DNA from: Lytechinus pictus
Taxonomy: Eukaryota; Echinodermata; Echinoidea; Temnopleuroida; Toxopneustidae
Direction of reading: 5' to 3'
NCBI RefSeq assembly: GCF_037042905.1
Contig: NC_087249.1
Location: 51,552,901-51,616,900 of the forward strand
DNA length: 64,000 nucleotides
Position 1 is the first letter of the stretch. Every line of letters starts with the position of its first letter. Shown here one piece after another: positions 1 to 13,000 of this stretch. The position numbers were made by a program, and so were the translations under genes. The notes below the pieces were generated by a model. The model was not told the origin of the DNA and ran no database searches. It saw nothing but the letters and a program-made list of their open reading frames with translations.

Positions 1-371
1 TTTTTCAATGGAAATCGTTCCAGACTTAATTCTGATCATAAACAAGGCAAAATTAATTAAGTTTAATCAGTAAAAGTAGAAATAATGATACATTTATGAA
101 TTTTGGCTAAATACACTATTTGCATTGGATTTGTACATGAAATCACGTTTATGAGCAATTTTGGGTCTGACATGCACTTATATAATGTTGCGTAATGTCG
201 TAACCGCGTACCCGGGCGTCACAAATTTGGTCTCAAAATTTGCGCGAGACTTGAAAGTAAAAAGTCAGTGAGCGGCGAGGTAAAAAAAATTCGCAAAGCA
301 GATATATCGCGAAAATTGTCGAGGGGGGGGCCATTATGGCCCCCCCCCCCCCCCGGGAGAATTAGGGTTAA
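1..371 (+). mobile_element. piggyBac-like TTAA element, right-end portion
   Basis: Matches the right half of the complete element at 35575-36314 over its visible length (shared words such as ATGAATTTTGGCT and TTTGGTCTCAAAA). It ends AATTAGGG followed by TTAA at 368-371. The left half lies off the window. No coding capacity. Confidence 0.75.
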
Positions 372-860
372 TATTATATGGTATACTTCTTAAGTGTACT
401 GTGATCTTTCCAAACCCTCTAGTGGCGAAGATATCCATCTTATTTATCCTTCCAGGACAGTTAAGAATGACTTCAGAGTCAAATGAGCTGATACACTGAA
501 CCCCTACTGTTGAAAATTTACACAATGTATGTCACCATTGGCTATGTAGTTAAACCACAATACTGGCCTATGCGTCCAACATCGTGAGGGTGGCAGCTTA
601 CCAAGCTTTTTCAACCATCAGGTTCCAAATCAATGATACCAGCTTTGGCACCTTCTATGGTTTTCTGCCTAGTCCTTCTGCATCTCCTGCATGATCTTTC
701 AGAAACTTGACATTTTAAGAGCACTAAAAGCCCGTGTGTGGCCCTTATGCCATAAGTCCAATCCCATTTAACCTCCGATGGCAAACTGACTGGAGGTTTT
801 TGTGGACTTAGCTTTTGTCCTCCCATGATAGTTAAGAAAAAACACTGGATGAGGACTTAC
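372..860. other. MTMR 3' intron segment, nothing recognised
   Basis: Moderately AT-rich. No frame on either strand reads as a myotubularin exon. Short minus-strand frames at 611-826 and 334-525 show no known domain. Confidence 0.6.
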
Positions 861-974
861 TTCTTTGATTCTCTCCCTCTCACAATTAAAGAGGAACGTT
901 CCAAAGAGACAGCTGTACAGGTGATCCAGGATGGTGATCAAGAAGTGTTCATTGAATTCAAAAGCATTGGGAAA
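861..974 (-). CDS. MTMR2: MTMR exon 14 (last one visible)
   Basis: Residues 522-559, [20 protein letters not shown] then [18 protein letters not shown], ending at GTAAGT in phase 0. The next expected piece (a [RK]TVSLW-type segment) was not found at 1-860, so it lies off the window. Confidence 0.95.
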
Positions 975-3900
975 CTGCAAGAGAGAGGAAAGTAACAGAC
1001 TACCAACTTTAATATTCACCTTTCAGAGTGAACTTACTGTGGAAGAAGGGAGATCTTCCTTGATTATACACAATCCAATTAAAGAAATCACTCTATGAAT
1101 CAAGGAGATGTTGAAAATATGCAGTTTTTCACTCGAAAATCAGTCAATTTTCAGGGAGTCTCCCTGACTATTAGGTAGACTTGGTAACCCTGAAATAATT
1201 GACAATAAATTCAAGGCACTGGGGAACCCTTCACCAAGGAGATCAATTTTATCAAAACTGATGTCCAGTAATAAAATATATGTTGTGCTGCTTATTAGGA
1301 AGGGGGTAACCCTATTCCTTTTGCTCAAAAAAGTATATACAATTAAAGTGACCAATACCAGTAAATGAACCTTGCATCAACTTATAACTCCTGCACCATT
1401 AAATTTGGTTATCAATAACGTAAACTGCCCCTTGGTCTACCCCGCTTTTGCAACTATCTGTTTGGTCTATTCCTAATTGGTCTACAACCTGGTCGTCTTC
1501 TAACAGTTTGGTCTAATTGCCATTTTGTCTAACTGCCTGTTTAGTCTATTATCCATTTGGTCTAACAAATCTTAGTCTTTACAGTCCAACTGAGTGTATG
1601 TGAACAAAATTTTCATTTGACAGAGTTAAACTAAAAAGTTGACAAAAGTGGAAATTTGGACATCTGGCAAATAAGAATTAGAATAATTTATGAAAATGTT
1701 TATTTGACCAAATGCGTTTAGTCGATGTGGTACTAGACTATCTGACAAGTAGATCAACTGCTTGCAGATCAAATGAAATCATATCTTACCTGTCGTGTAA
1801 CTTGCCACACACTATCAATGAATTGTTGGAAGATTGGTGACCTGTCTGCATCAGTATAGTTCTTGTCTCCATGCCCATGGCGCTGAGATACCAAGAAGAT
1901 ACAATTTCATTTCTAAGAGCTTGAATATTACACTATACGGTCAGACAAGTATAAATTTAACGTGTGTTTTGGCTACAAATCTCCACCATGGAGTGACTTG
2001 GATTTTATTAGATATTACATCCTACATGTACATGTACGAACAAGGAATAATCTTGTCCCCCTATCAAACCTAGCCAAAATCTAGGCGGATGCTACAGTTA
2101 TTGTGTCTGCGATTACACTATACAACGTAAGCAATACGTTTGATACTGCAAGATTAACAAACAGAGGGTTCAAAGCAGCAACTACCTTAACCCTCTCTGG
2201 TCGCTTATTTGTTGATTTTTTTTTAATTGGCTACAATATGGTGCCAATTTCCTGTATGAAGTAGTTGCATCAGATTTATAAGTTATCCCTAAAGACTCTA
2301 ACCATGCACATGTGGAAAATGGGTTGCCAACATTTTTCTGAAGTGGAAGATTACAGAGGCTCAAGAACAGCCAATACCCATCTCCTCTCATCTTGCTTAG
2401 TTGTTTTCTTTTCATCAATTATGAAAGGGTGCGTATTTCTCATCCGAAAACCTGTCAATAAATTATTGTCGATAATAAACTTGATGAACTACAAGAATTT
2501 GATAAAGGCTTGGTCCCAGGAAGCAAGCAGTATTAGGTCCAAGTGATATAAGCACAATGATCAGAATCAGGGGTCAGTTACACAAACAGGTTTTTAAGTC
2601 TAGCTTTGTGGATATCTCTCAGAAACAAATTTGAGTCTGTATTAAAAGATTTTACTATAGGCTGTAAAAATGAAAATTAATGACACGGTGGTGACATGGG
2701 TTCCCTGCTTACCTGTGCCATCTTATGTCCGAAAGCTAACCATTCCTTCTCTATGAGCACCTCAAAGCCTCTGATGGTGCGATAGAATGGATCTAGGAGT
2801 AACATAGCAAGGGCTGTCAGCTGGGCCGTCCTGTCCCAGCCATCACTGCAGTGGACCACCACAGATGTCTTCTGGCTCTCAACACGCTCAGCGATTCGTA
2901 CAGCGCCAGCTAAAACCATCTGAAAGGATACATGACAAGGTTTTCATTGATCTGAGATGTTAGAGAGACATTCGTGAGGGAATAAAGGTAATTAATATAC
3001 AGAATATATGATAGTCATCTAATCTGAAAGTCTTTGGATAATAGCAGAATTTTTAATGAACTAATTAACGTGGACATATGAACGAACTTACAATGCCTAA
3101 CTGGATTGTAGGCAACTTTAACAGTAGTAGTATCAGCAGCAGCAGTTGGTGGCGGATCCAGCCAGATTAGACAATACTTGGGCCAGGCCCACCAATGGTC
3201 GTGTCAAACCTGGCCAGATCCTCCAATGGTAGCAATAGAAGCAGCAGTAATATGTTGTAGTAATAGCTACTAACCTTAACATGTTCCAACCAGTGTGTAG
3301 CCTCTAGGTTAGCAAGCCAATGATGTTCATCGATGCTAGGAAAACAGATATCTTTCAGCTTACGTAAGCTGTAGATACAGAATGATGAAAAAAATATGGT
3401 AATACTGTACAGTTCAGCATAATCAAAGTCAAACGTAATAACAATAATTCTTAATCTTTACTATAACTGCCATTTTTAATCCTAAACCAGACTGTGCTTT
3501 TGGGGCATTAGATGGGGGGGGGGGGGGGGGTATAGAGTCAACCCCTCCCTTGAAATTTTGGCTGCTGATTATGCGAGCGCCATGAAAATTTGCAAAGTAG
3601 TGTGCGAGGTAGTCTATAAAGCTGTATGGTTAATTATCCTGAAATAGAACGATTTTATCTTTATTTGAATTAATCATGCTAATTTATGCATAAGTCACAC
3701 TTTCACATTTTAAAGTTCCACTTAATTCACAAGAGAATTATATGCACAGCAAATAAGAGAACCCAATAACCAAAGAAAAAGTGAATGAAAGACATTGTTG
3801 ACTCTCTTCTAATATGCACATCACTGTGTTGTGTATATACATGTAACTGTTTAAAATCAGCAAATTATAACATGTAATTAACCTTTTTCATTTCACATAT

Positions 3901-4015
3901 TTCCATCATTTCTCAGCATTATCCTTGTTTTCTCCCTTTGTTAAATTTGAATTTTTGTTGGGGTGGATTTCCCTGTCAATCTCGAGGCTCATCGCCAATA
4001 GGATACACATTCATA

Positions 4016-4082
<67 letters not shown>

Positions 4083-7000
4083 ACCACTTCAAAATAATTT
4101 CATACTCTCCAATCCGAGAGAATCTAAACAAAACTTCACCTTTCTCTCATGACATGGATGTTGTGAATATCCAAGAAACAAATTTCAGCATTCTGGTAGG
4201 TATCCTCATTCTCATAACCACCTCCCTTAGCCTGAAAGAGTAATTAAATGATATAGAGGATAGTACTATTAAAATGTAGTTATAGTAATCATTGGCATAA
4301 TGAAAATTATTTAGAAGAAGCACATGGATTTTTAAGTCATGAGTGTGCAAAAAATATAGGCCCTTTTAAATTGACATGACATGATATTCAACAAAATATC
4401 AAATTTCTTTATTCCTTTCTTTAATTTTCTCCTTTTATTTTCCTTGGTAGTGGAACTATAGAGGAAGGCCATACGTAGGCATCATCATCACAACTTTCAA
4501 ATTAACAAGGTTGTGAATTATAGAATATGTTACTAACCTTTTGGAACTTGAGTTAATTGATGAGAAATTTATAGTTTACGAATATATCTCATTTCTATCA
4601 TCTTCCATTTTCAATCAGGTTATATAGAGATTAATTTACTCTCTTGGAACCAAAGAAATCTGTTTGGTTTTCAGGATATACAACTTAGAGACAAATAGTG
4701 AATGCTTTCCACTATAGCATCTAAAATCTTGCTTTCTTCATGAGCAAATCTTTGACTTATGGATTGTTCACCTATTATGCAGATTTAAATGGAATGTTTT
4801 GGGTTGTTTACTTCTTGTTTTTTAGGGGGTAGTTAAAAACTATAATTGTATAAGTGCTCTAGAAATACAGTCTATAATGATGATAATGATTATAGACTGT
4901 ACTAGAAGAATCTTCTATTCTCACTCTGAATGATAATCAACATAAATCTATCACTTCAAGCTGGAATAAGGAGAGGTTGCGTTATGTCAAACCTTATTTG
5001 CTACTGCATTGACTGTCGGCCTGGCATCCATAATAAGCAGTTTGTGGGACTGAGCATTGGCGTCTAGGATCATCTGAATATACTTCTCATCCTCCTTACT
5101 TCTCTTACCACCGACCCCAACCAGGGGCTGACTGCATCGTGTGATGGTGGCCTGGCTCTGTGGGTGAAGCCACGACATGATCTGAAGAGAGACGAAGAGG
5201 AAAGGTGCGGGGAACAAAAAAGATTTTGAAATGTCACCACTGCCAATAATTGATTACCGGACATCATATATTAAAGATAAATGAAAGCAGTTGCAGTAAA
5301 CACTGATTTTATGAGAATTTTTTTTTATTTAAATCAACTTTTTGTTGGGGTGGACTTGTCCTTTGATAATGTAACTATAACAGATCTAGATCTACAATTG
5401 TAAAATCTATTTAAAAAAAATGAAATAGGATTTGTATAGCGCACATATCCACCTTGCTAGGTGCCCAAGGCACTCCTATATTACCCCAGCTAAGCTTGTC
5501 TACCGATCATGAAATCTTAGCAGGAATAATGATCATGCTGAAGATCACCAACACAGATAAGCACACATGGAACAGTGTAGTATTGTGCTTTAAAAAAGAA
5601 TAAACACCTAGCTAGAATGCCAAGCTGATTTTGCACGTCGCATAACATAACTGCAATAATTTTTGCAATTGTCCCTTTTTACATGATTTCCATTTCATAT
5701 AAAAATTCCAAGTGCTGATTATAGGAGCACCTTGAGCACCTAACAAGGTTGATACGTGTGCTATACAAATCCTTTATTATTACATATCGCTAGGAAAGAA
5801 GTATTAAGCACTTTTTTTTATTTGACAAATTGAATCCATCCTTTTGGAAGGTTTTATTTAGACATCATTATTCAACCTTTTTCTTTTTTTCTTTATGAAT
5901 AATTCTGGAGTTGAAGTTAATAAAGCATTACTGACCGGTAATCTGTTTCTACTTCTAAATGCAGCCACTTGTCTGAGGAGTTCATCATCTGCTGCTGCAG
6001 GAATGGCAAGCTGTCAACAAACAGACAATGAAATCAATCAAAATATGGAGAGTGAGATAGGAAGAGGGGGGAGGGGGATAGGAGTGAGACGGAGAAACAA
6101 ATAGGGATAGGGGAAGTGAGGGACAGGGGGAATGGGAGATAGGGGAATGAGATAGGGGGGAAAGACAGAGGAGGAGAGAGGGAGACAGAGAGTGGGGGGA
6201 GAGAGACATTAAGCGGAGACATAGAGAGAAAGGAGGGCGAAGGAAGGGGAAAGAGGGAGAAAGAAGGAAGGGAGATATGGGAAACAAAAAAAGGGTGAGA
6301 GGGAACTGTACCCTCTGTATGGGAGTGAATGAGTTGGTTTACCTACATATCCCTGCTTTATGCAAATCAAAAACATAGTGAGGCTATGCCAAATTAGATC
6401 TGAGAACAAATTTTTACAAATATATATCCCAACATATAAACATTAACTATCATCCGGGATCCCAGAGTCTGGTTGAATATTGCATGAACTTCGCCCTTAC
6501 ATTTAATAAGATATAATATAATGTATAGCATAAAAACATAAAAAGACCCAATAGAAACTACATCATATGAGGCCCTTGACTTACAAACACTCCCTGTAAA
6601 ACACAGTAACCTTTTTACACAATGGCAATTACAGGGTGAATGCATTTGTGAAGCAAACTTCTAAAAATTAAACTGAGTGTTGTTATAGGCTATTAAAAGT
6701 CAGGTTGTCATTGTCATTGACTTAATATTCCCGCTCCATAAAACACACAATTACGTGGGAAGAAAACCATTTACATGTAATATGTGGACAAAACTATAAC
6801 TAAAGTGATACTAGTGTAAACTTGATCATAAAAACCCCAACTATAAATGTTACAATGGATTCACAAACTTCTCTATGAAATATACATGTATGTAAAGCCC
6901 TGGTTTTGTTAAATACAATATCAAGCTATCAAAAAAGGTAATGTTTCATTGTTAAACTATTACAAAAATGAAATCAATACTGTATCATATCTAGATTATC

Positions 7001-10000
7001 AAACATTGCAACTGACAAAGGACCTTTCTCTTTCAAACATATAGGGTAATTTACACGAGATAATAAAATAGAATCCAAATTTACTATCGACTGTAAACTA
7101 GGGCTGATGGAGATCAACTATTGATTCACTCAATAAAACAAACTTTCACTTACAATAGCAGGGTAGGTATCACAGAAGGTGAAATTCTCATTGATTCTGG
7201 AGATTTTCCAGCTCTCAGTGGGCAGACCCTGCGGAACATGACATGATAAAGTGACAATACATAGTTTAAAATACAAACATATATATTGCAAAATTCTGCA
7301 ATTCTTCAAATATCTTTTTCTTTGATCATCAGGAGACACAGTTTGTAAAATAAATTCAAATCACATCAATCACATCAACATTACACCATGTAATGTAGCA
7401 TCTTGTCAGTGTTTTTCACTGACTAATTTGCTTGAGCCAATCAGATTTAAGCATTTCAGTAGCTTATAACAGTTGTCAGTAAAAGTAAAAGAAAAATCAC
7501 TATTTTTTCATGAAATGCTCCCATTGGGGCTGTAATACAAATAATATAGTGTGGTTGGAAGTCACGCTTTATGAGAACCAAGCCCAAGAAAGCTCTACTA
7601 CAAAATGAACCTCATGTAAAAACTGTTTTAGGGCATCCACGATTCGCATATGAACAATTGTTCATATATTATGAATCTTGACAGAAAAGAAAATGGGTAT
7701 CAACAGGTGGTGGGGACAGAGGGAGAGTGTCCATATCATTTGCACCCCCCCCCCCTATTTTTAAATCAGAAGTATCCTCAAAGTTGCTCTGCTCCTTGCA
7801 TGAAAAGGGAAAAAAAGGGTTTGAAGTAAACAAAAATACCGGGTACTGTAAATATGCACCAAATTGCATTTTTTTCCACCAAATGACCAGCAAAGTGTTT
7901 GTCTGTATAAATAAAAAAATATGTGCCAAATGGCTCTGGAAAAAAATGTGTAATTGTCGAGAAATGAGCAAAAAAAAATTTGCGAACAATAACAATACAC
8001 TGTCGCACATATGCATTTTTGTGTTAGTGATCATCAGAATTACCAGTTTTCAGCTAAGATTTTCATGATTTAACAAAGATAAATATATTTCAATGTACCA
8101 GCATTACATAGATCTATGATTTTTTTTTAATATGGTGGCACTTAACCTTGATTTTAAACACTTTCGAAGGAAATAATTGTTTGTTGCAACTACTGTCTTT
8201 TGCCTTTAATAAAAGCATCTCTTCTGCTGTATGTACATGTAGAATATCAAATTTTCTACATGTTCTTAATATTGCTGGGGCAACTTTAGAAGAAAAAAAA
8301 GATCACCCCAAAGCATTCCATTTTGCAATTTTTTTTTTAATTTTTTTTTTTTTTTTGGGGGGGGGGGCAATTTGCCCTGTCAAGAGGGTGAAATCATCCA
8401 TTGCTATCGTATATTACCTATCCTGGCTTTATTCAAAAGCAACTTTATGTTGCAAATTCTTAACTCTTTATGAAACCTCCCTAAATAACAAATAACAGAA
8501 TCTCCCTCTTTTAATAAAAGCAAAAGCTTTTATTATGTATTTTATAGCAAGAGTATGATAGTCTATTAAAGGTCCATTGTTCAGATGACCATATATAAAC
8601 TTAATAAGCTGCTAAAATATTTGGAGTGAACATTTTTTATAGTCCCATTAATACATTTCTGTGTTACATAAAGTTGAAACTTTTGGTCTCAAATTTGGTT
8701 TCAACTTTGTTATTTTCAACCGACACAGATAAACTTTCATGATCATATAACTTCTGTGTGTTTAACGCATGTGACTCTCAACAGAGTTATGAAATATATT
8801 TTCATTTTGGTGAAAACAGAATGCAAAAAATGTTAAAGGCCATTAAATAAAAACCAGTTCCTTTCACAATCTTATCACCTGACCGGAACTAAATTGAATC
8901 TTAAAAAGCTATAATCAAAGCAAGAATATAACCATTACTTGTATTGTACAGGTGTATCTCATTTTCAAATTGATATGCCCATATGTCATATATACAATGT
9001 CAGTTCTCAAAGTCTCTTTCACAATGCATTGAGGTAACCAGCATTTACTTTTATTTCAAAACAAATTTATCTTTCTAATACAGCCATAAAAGATTTGTCA
9101 GATTTATGTGTGATTCATTTGTGTACAAGCCATCTTCCAAATAGCTATCATGGTCAACTTTCAGTTTTACTTTAAAAGCAAACTTTTCATACATGTTATA
9201 AAAGATGTGTCATAAATCAGGTTGATGGTGTCAAAACCCAGGGTATTTGGCTTGTGCAGAAAACAAGACCAGTATTCAGCTAAAGCAACGATGAAAGGAA
9301 ATTCAATCAAGTAAATATGAAATGTGCCAAATTTGAACATGACAGCCTTCCGAATTTCCTAGAAAACAAACTGATTGAATCAGTATAATACATTTTGTAC
9401 ATGGCATTTTGCACTGCGAAATCTGCAAAATCTTAAGGTTCCATTGATATCTCACATTAATTTCTTTTTCAAGAAATTACTTTACTGGTTATTTTCACTA
9501 ATCGCCCCCTCATTTAAAGTGGAAAAAAAATTTGCTCGAGATCAATAGTGTCTTTGACAAAATAAGGCATGCAGAATGTGCATTCTGCCTAAAATATGAC
9601 TTTGCTAATAACTTTAAATATGGTCCAGTTGGTATAAATTCAGCAAATTTTAGTTCTATTTTTCAGATTTGTGCCGGGCGGCGCATCCAATTTTAGCCCA
9701 AGAGCTGGGCGATTATTTGTCTTGACGGGCAGCTCCATCCATAGAGTGGAACCTTGATCTAGTTACCTGTTTATTACAAATAACATAACATCTGAGTATA
9801 TTCTTTAAAATTGTATCAACAAAAAAATAATTATAATCATTGCTCACCTGTCTCTTGTACTCAGCCACTGGGTCATAAACTGCCCATCCATCCTCATTGT
9901 AATACTCCTTGTATTCAAAGGCAAAGAAGGGCTGGAGAGAGAGATATGCAGACAAAGAAAGAATACAGAAGACAAAGAAAATAAGAGAGAAAGAAGGAAT

Positions 10001-13000
10001 GAAGGGTCACAAAGAAGGGCAGTAGATAAAAAAGGGGGAAAGAAGAAATACAGAAGGGAGAAAACAAAAGATGAAGCAAGCAAGGAAGTAGGGGGAGGGG
10101 TGTACAAAGAAGGGGAGTAGACAATATACAGGGATAAAAGAAAGAATACATTTAAGAGAAAATAGAGGTCCAGTGTAGAGAGAAGAGCAGTGGTCAATAG
10201 AGAGTGAGAAAGGTGCAGAGATAAAAATAGAGGGTAGAAATAATTAGTAGAAATAAATGATTAAAAAATCTTTAATTAAATATGGTCACATCAATATTAT
10301 AGCAAATCATTTTTACTCAGTGTGTTGAACATTTATAGATCATTCACAGATAGATTAAATTTCAATTTTTTTAAATTCTATATACTTCTGTTATTCTCAA
10401 TTTTTCACTTATGATATCTCATGATATAAAGATAATTAACCCGAGTAGTCTTGCTTGACTGTCCTTGTCATTAAGAGCATAATCAGTGTGATATCATTTA
10501 CTGGAGAGCAGACATTTTTTTATCTACGTGTGGATACGAACCTTATCAAAGAAATGAAACAAACTTCATGGATTAGGATCTAATCCGACCTTTTCTTAAC
10601 AACATGCTTTACAACATCAGACTTTGGATTACAATCAATCTATAGCCTATGATCTGTTGTTTAAGAAATAACTTAACTCACATAACGAAAGCTGTCATTT
10701 GTAACAAATAACCACTGGCGTAAATCCTTGCATCACACCTAGTGTTCAAGGGGTGATGATCTATTGTTCCTTCCCACCCCCTGGGGTGGGGGGGGGGGGC
10801 AGTCAAATGTATTGCTGTACACATGCATGACCAAATTATTTCCAAACACCCCCTAAACAAGTTTTTTCTCTGTGTGCAAAATAACCCCCTAAACGCGGGC
10901 TTTTTTTTTACACACTTTGACTGCCCCCCCTGAACAATAAATGTGATGCAAGAATTTATGCCAGTGCAAGTTACAAACAAATCACACTGTAAAACAAAAG
11001 TGAAGTTCAACCACTTACCAATTTATTTGATACTGGAAATGCATAGGTTTGTACTTTCTCATAAACCAGTCGTCTGGAATGATTCTCTTGCTTGTGAGCA
11101 AACCTCAGGTTTCTCATGTCCTGTCAATGAATCATGTTAATAACAACCATTATTGTAATGACTTCAAATTGTTCCACATTAAGCTGTCATTAAGAACCTG
11201 TTGTGCAAGTATGTGTGTACATGTATGTGTACAGTACTTTTGAAATACAAATGTATGTGTAGTGTGAATTGCATACTATTCATTATATTGTTGTGAAGGA
11301 AATGCTATGTAGAGAATGCAGATTTCATTCTTACTATTCTACTACCATACAGTATGCATGTACACTATCATGGTTTTTTCTGAGAATCTTGAATGAAGCA
11401 TGCCTTTCCCCCATCTGTAGGATACCTGTTGCCTATAAGAATTCAAAGTTTGTTGCATGCTTTTTAAACAAAGTTTGTCAGCGACTTACCAGACATAGCA
11501 ACAGGTAATGAATGCAAACTGGATCCCCAGTATTGGGATTCCTCACTACTATGGTCAGAGGAAAGGAACACCCATAATGAAATGTTAAAGGGGAAGTTTA
11601 CACTGACAATAAATTTGTCTTTAAAGAGCAGAAAATTAACAAAAAATATTGGTGAAACTTTGACAAAAGATCTGTAAAAAATAAAGAGGTTTTCATTTTG
11701 AAAGTTTCTATATTCAAAATAACATATTGAAATAACATCAATACATGATTGGAATAAATACTGAAATGCAACAGAAACCTTTAGGAAGAGATGTGCTCAG
11801 AAATATGATCACTTAAGGAGATTACAAAGTTGTATGGACCTTACAGTCTTCAATACAATAATTGATAATTCATTTTACAAGGTACATGTACAGTACTTCC
11901 TTGATATGATTGGAATGCACAATAATCAATTCAGTGAACACAATACAACAAATGTAAATTGCACATTGTTGATTTAATCACAAGGTACATTTTTAATCCT
12001 AAGGTCTTGAATCATTGATGAGTGATTACTCAATAGCAAAATATTATTGGTTGGGGTGACAGGAAAAATTCAATGAAGTACAGTCAATTAAATAGGGAGT
12101 CTGTCACCTTCTCTTTCGATAAATAAAGTAAGTTTTAAATACTTTAAAAAAATATACATGTATAAAAATGAGTATAAAAATGTGTGCCAAAATTTATACA
12201 ATAAGAGGGGTTTATACTGTTGCTTTTTTAGATAAACTATCTTCATATTTGATATTGGGTGGCTTTGAGTGTGTCACTGTCAGTGTGACATATAATGTTG
12301 TTTCTACAGCAAATGCCAATAGTAGCATGCAAAGCAAAATGTAATCATCCATTACATACTCCACAAGAACATAGTGCTTTAATACCACAATGAATATAAA
12401 GCTACAGTACATTAAATTATGACAGCAAAATTATATTTTGTATGTGACATCACTATGAAAGGACATCATCATGAAACTATGTAATTATAATGGTGTCATG
12501 ACTTATATGTAATTTCATGTCATTATGGTTTTTTTATATCATGAGACATGTTGAATGATTTCATCCATACAACTTATTATCTTGTTTGAGTTTGCTATCT
12601 TGTTATTTTGTTTGAATTTGGTATGTTATTTTGTCTCAAAATTTTAATTAATTGTTAACCAATTTGATTGGTTTGCATGTTATTATCACCTTGATGTTTA
12701 CCTGTAACCTAAATTGGGAATGCCAAAAATGAAATCGACTTTGGAACATTATAACCAGCAAAACTGGGTGATTCCAAATAACTCAAGTACTTTCAATGGA
12801 TTATGCAATACTTACACTGCTATGACATACCGCCCTTTCACACATTACAAAAATTGTATTTTTAATGATGATTCCAATGAAAAATACAGCTATTGACAAA
12901 TTTTTAGCACGTGTGAAACCAAACTAAAATCACAAACGCTATTAACAATCACGAATACAAATTCTACCCCGAAGGTGAATTCCAGTTTATAAGTTTCACT

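Noticed and set aside
3496..3620. Possible left end of the piggyBac-like family (CCTAAACCAGACTG and a poly-G run)
   Set aside because: Similarity is limited to short words and the poly-G run; no TTAA and no right end.
9844..10197. 117-codon Leu/Ser/Phe-rich frame that looks like membrane helices
   Set aside because: It is the pyrimidine tract before MTMR exon 6 read as protein; no real transmembrane gene.
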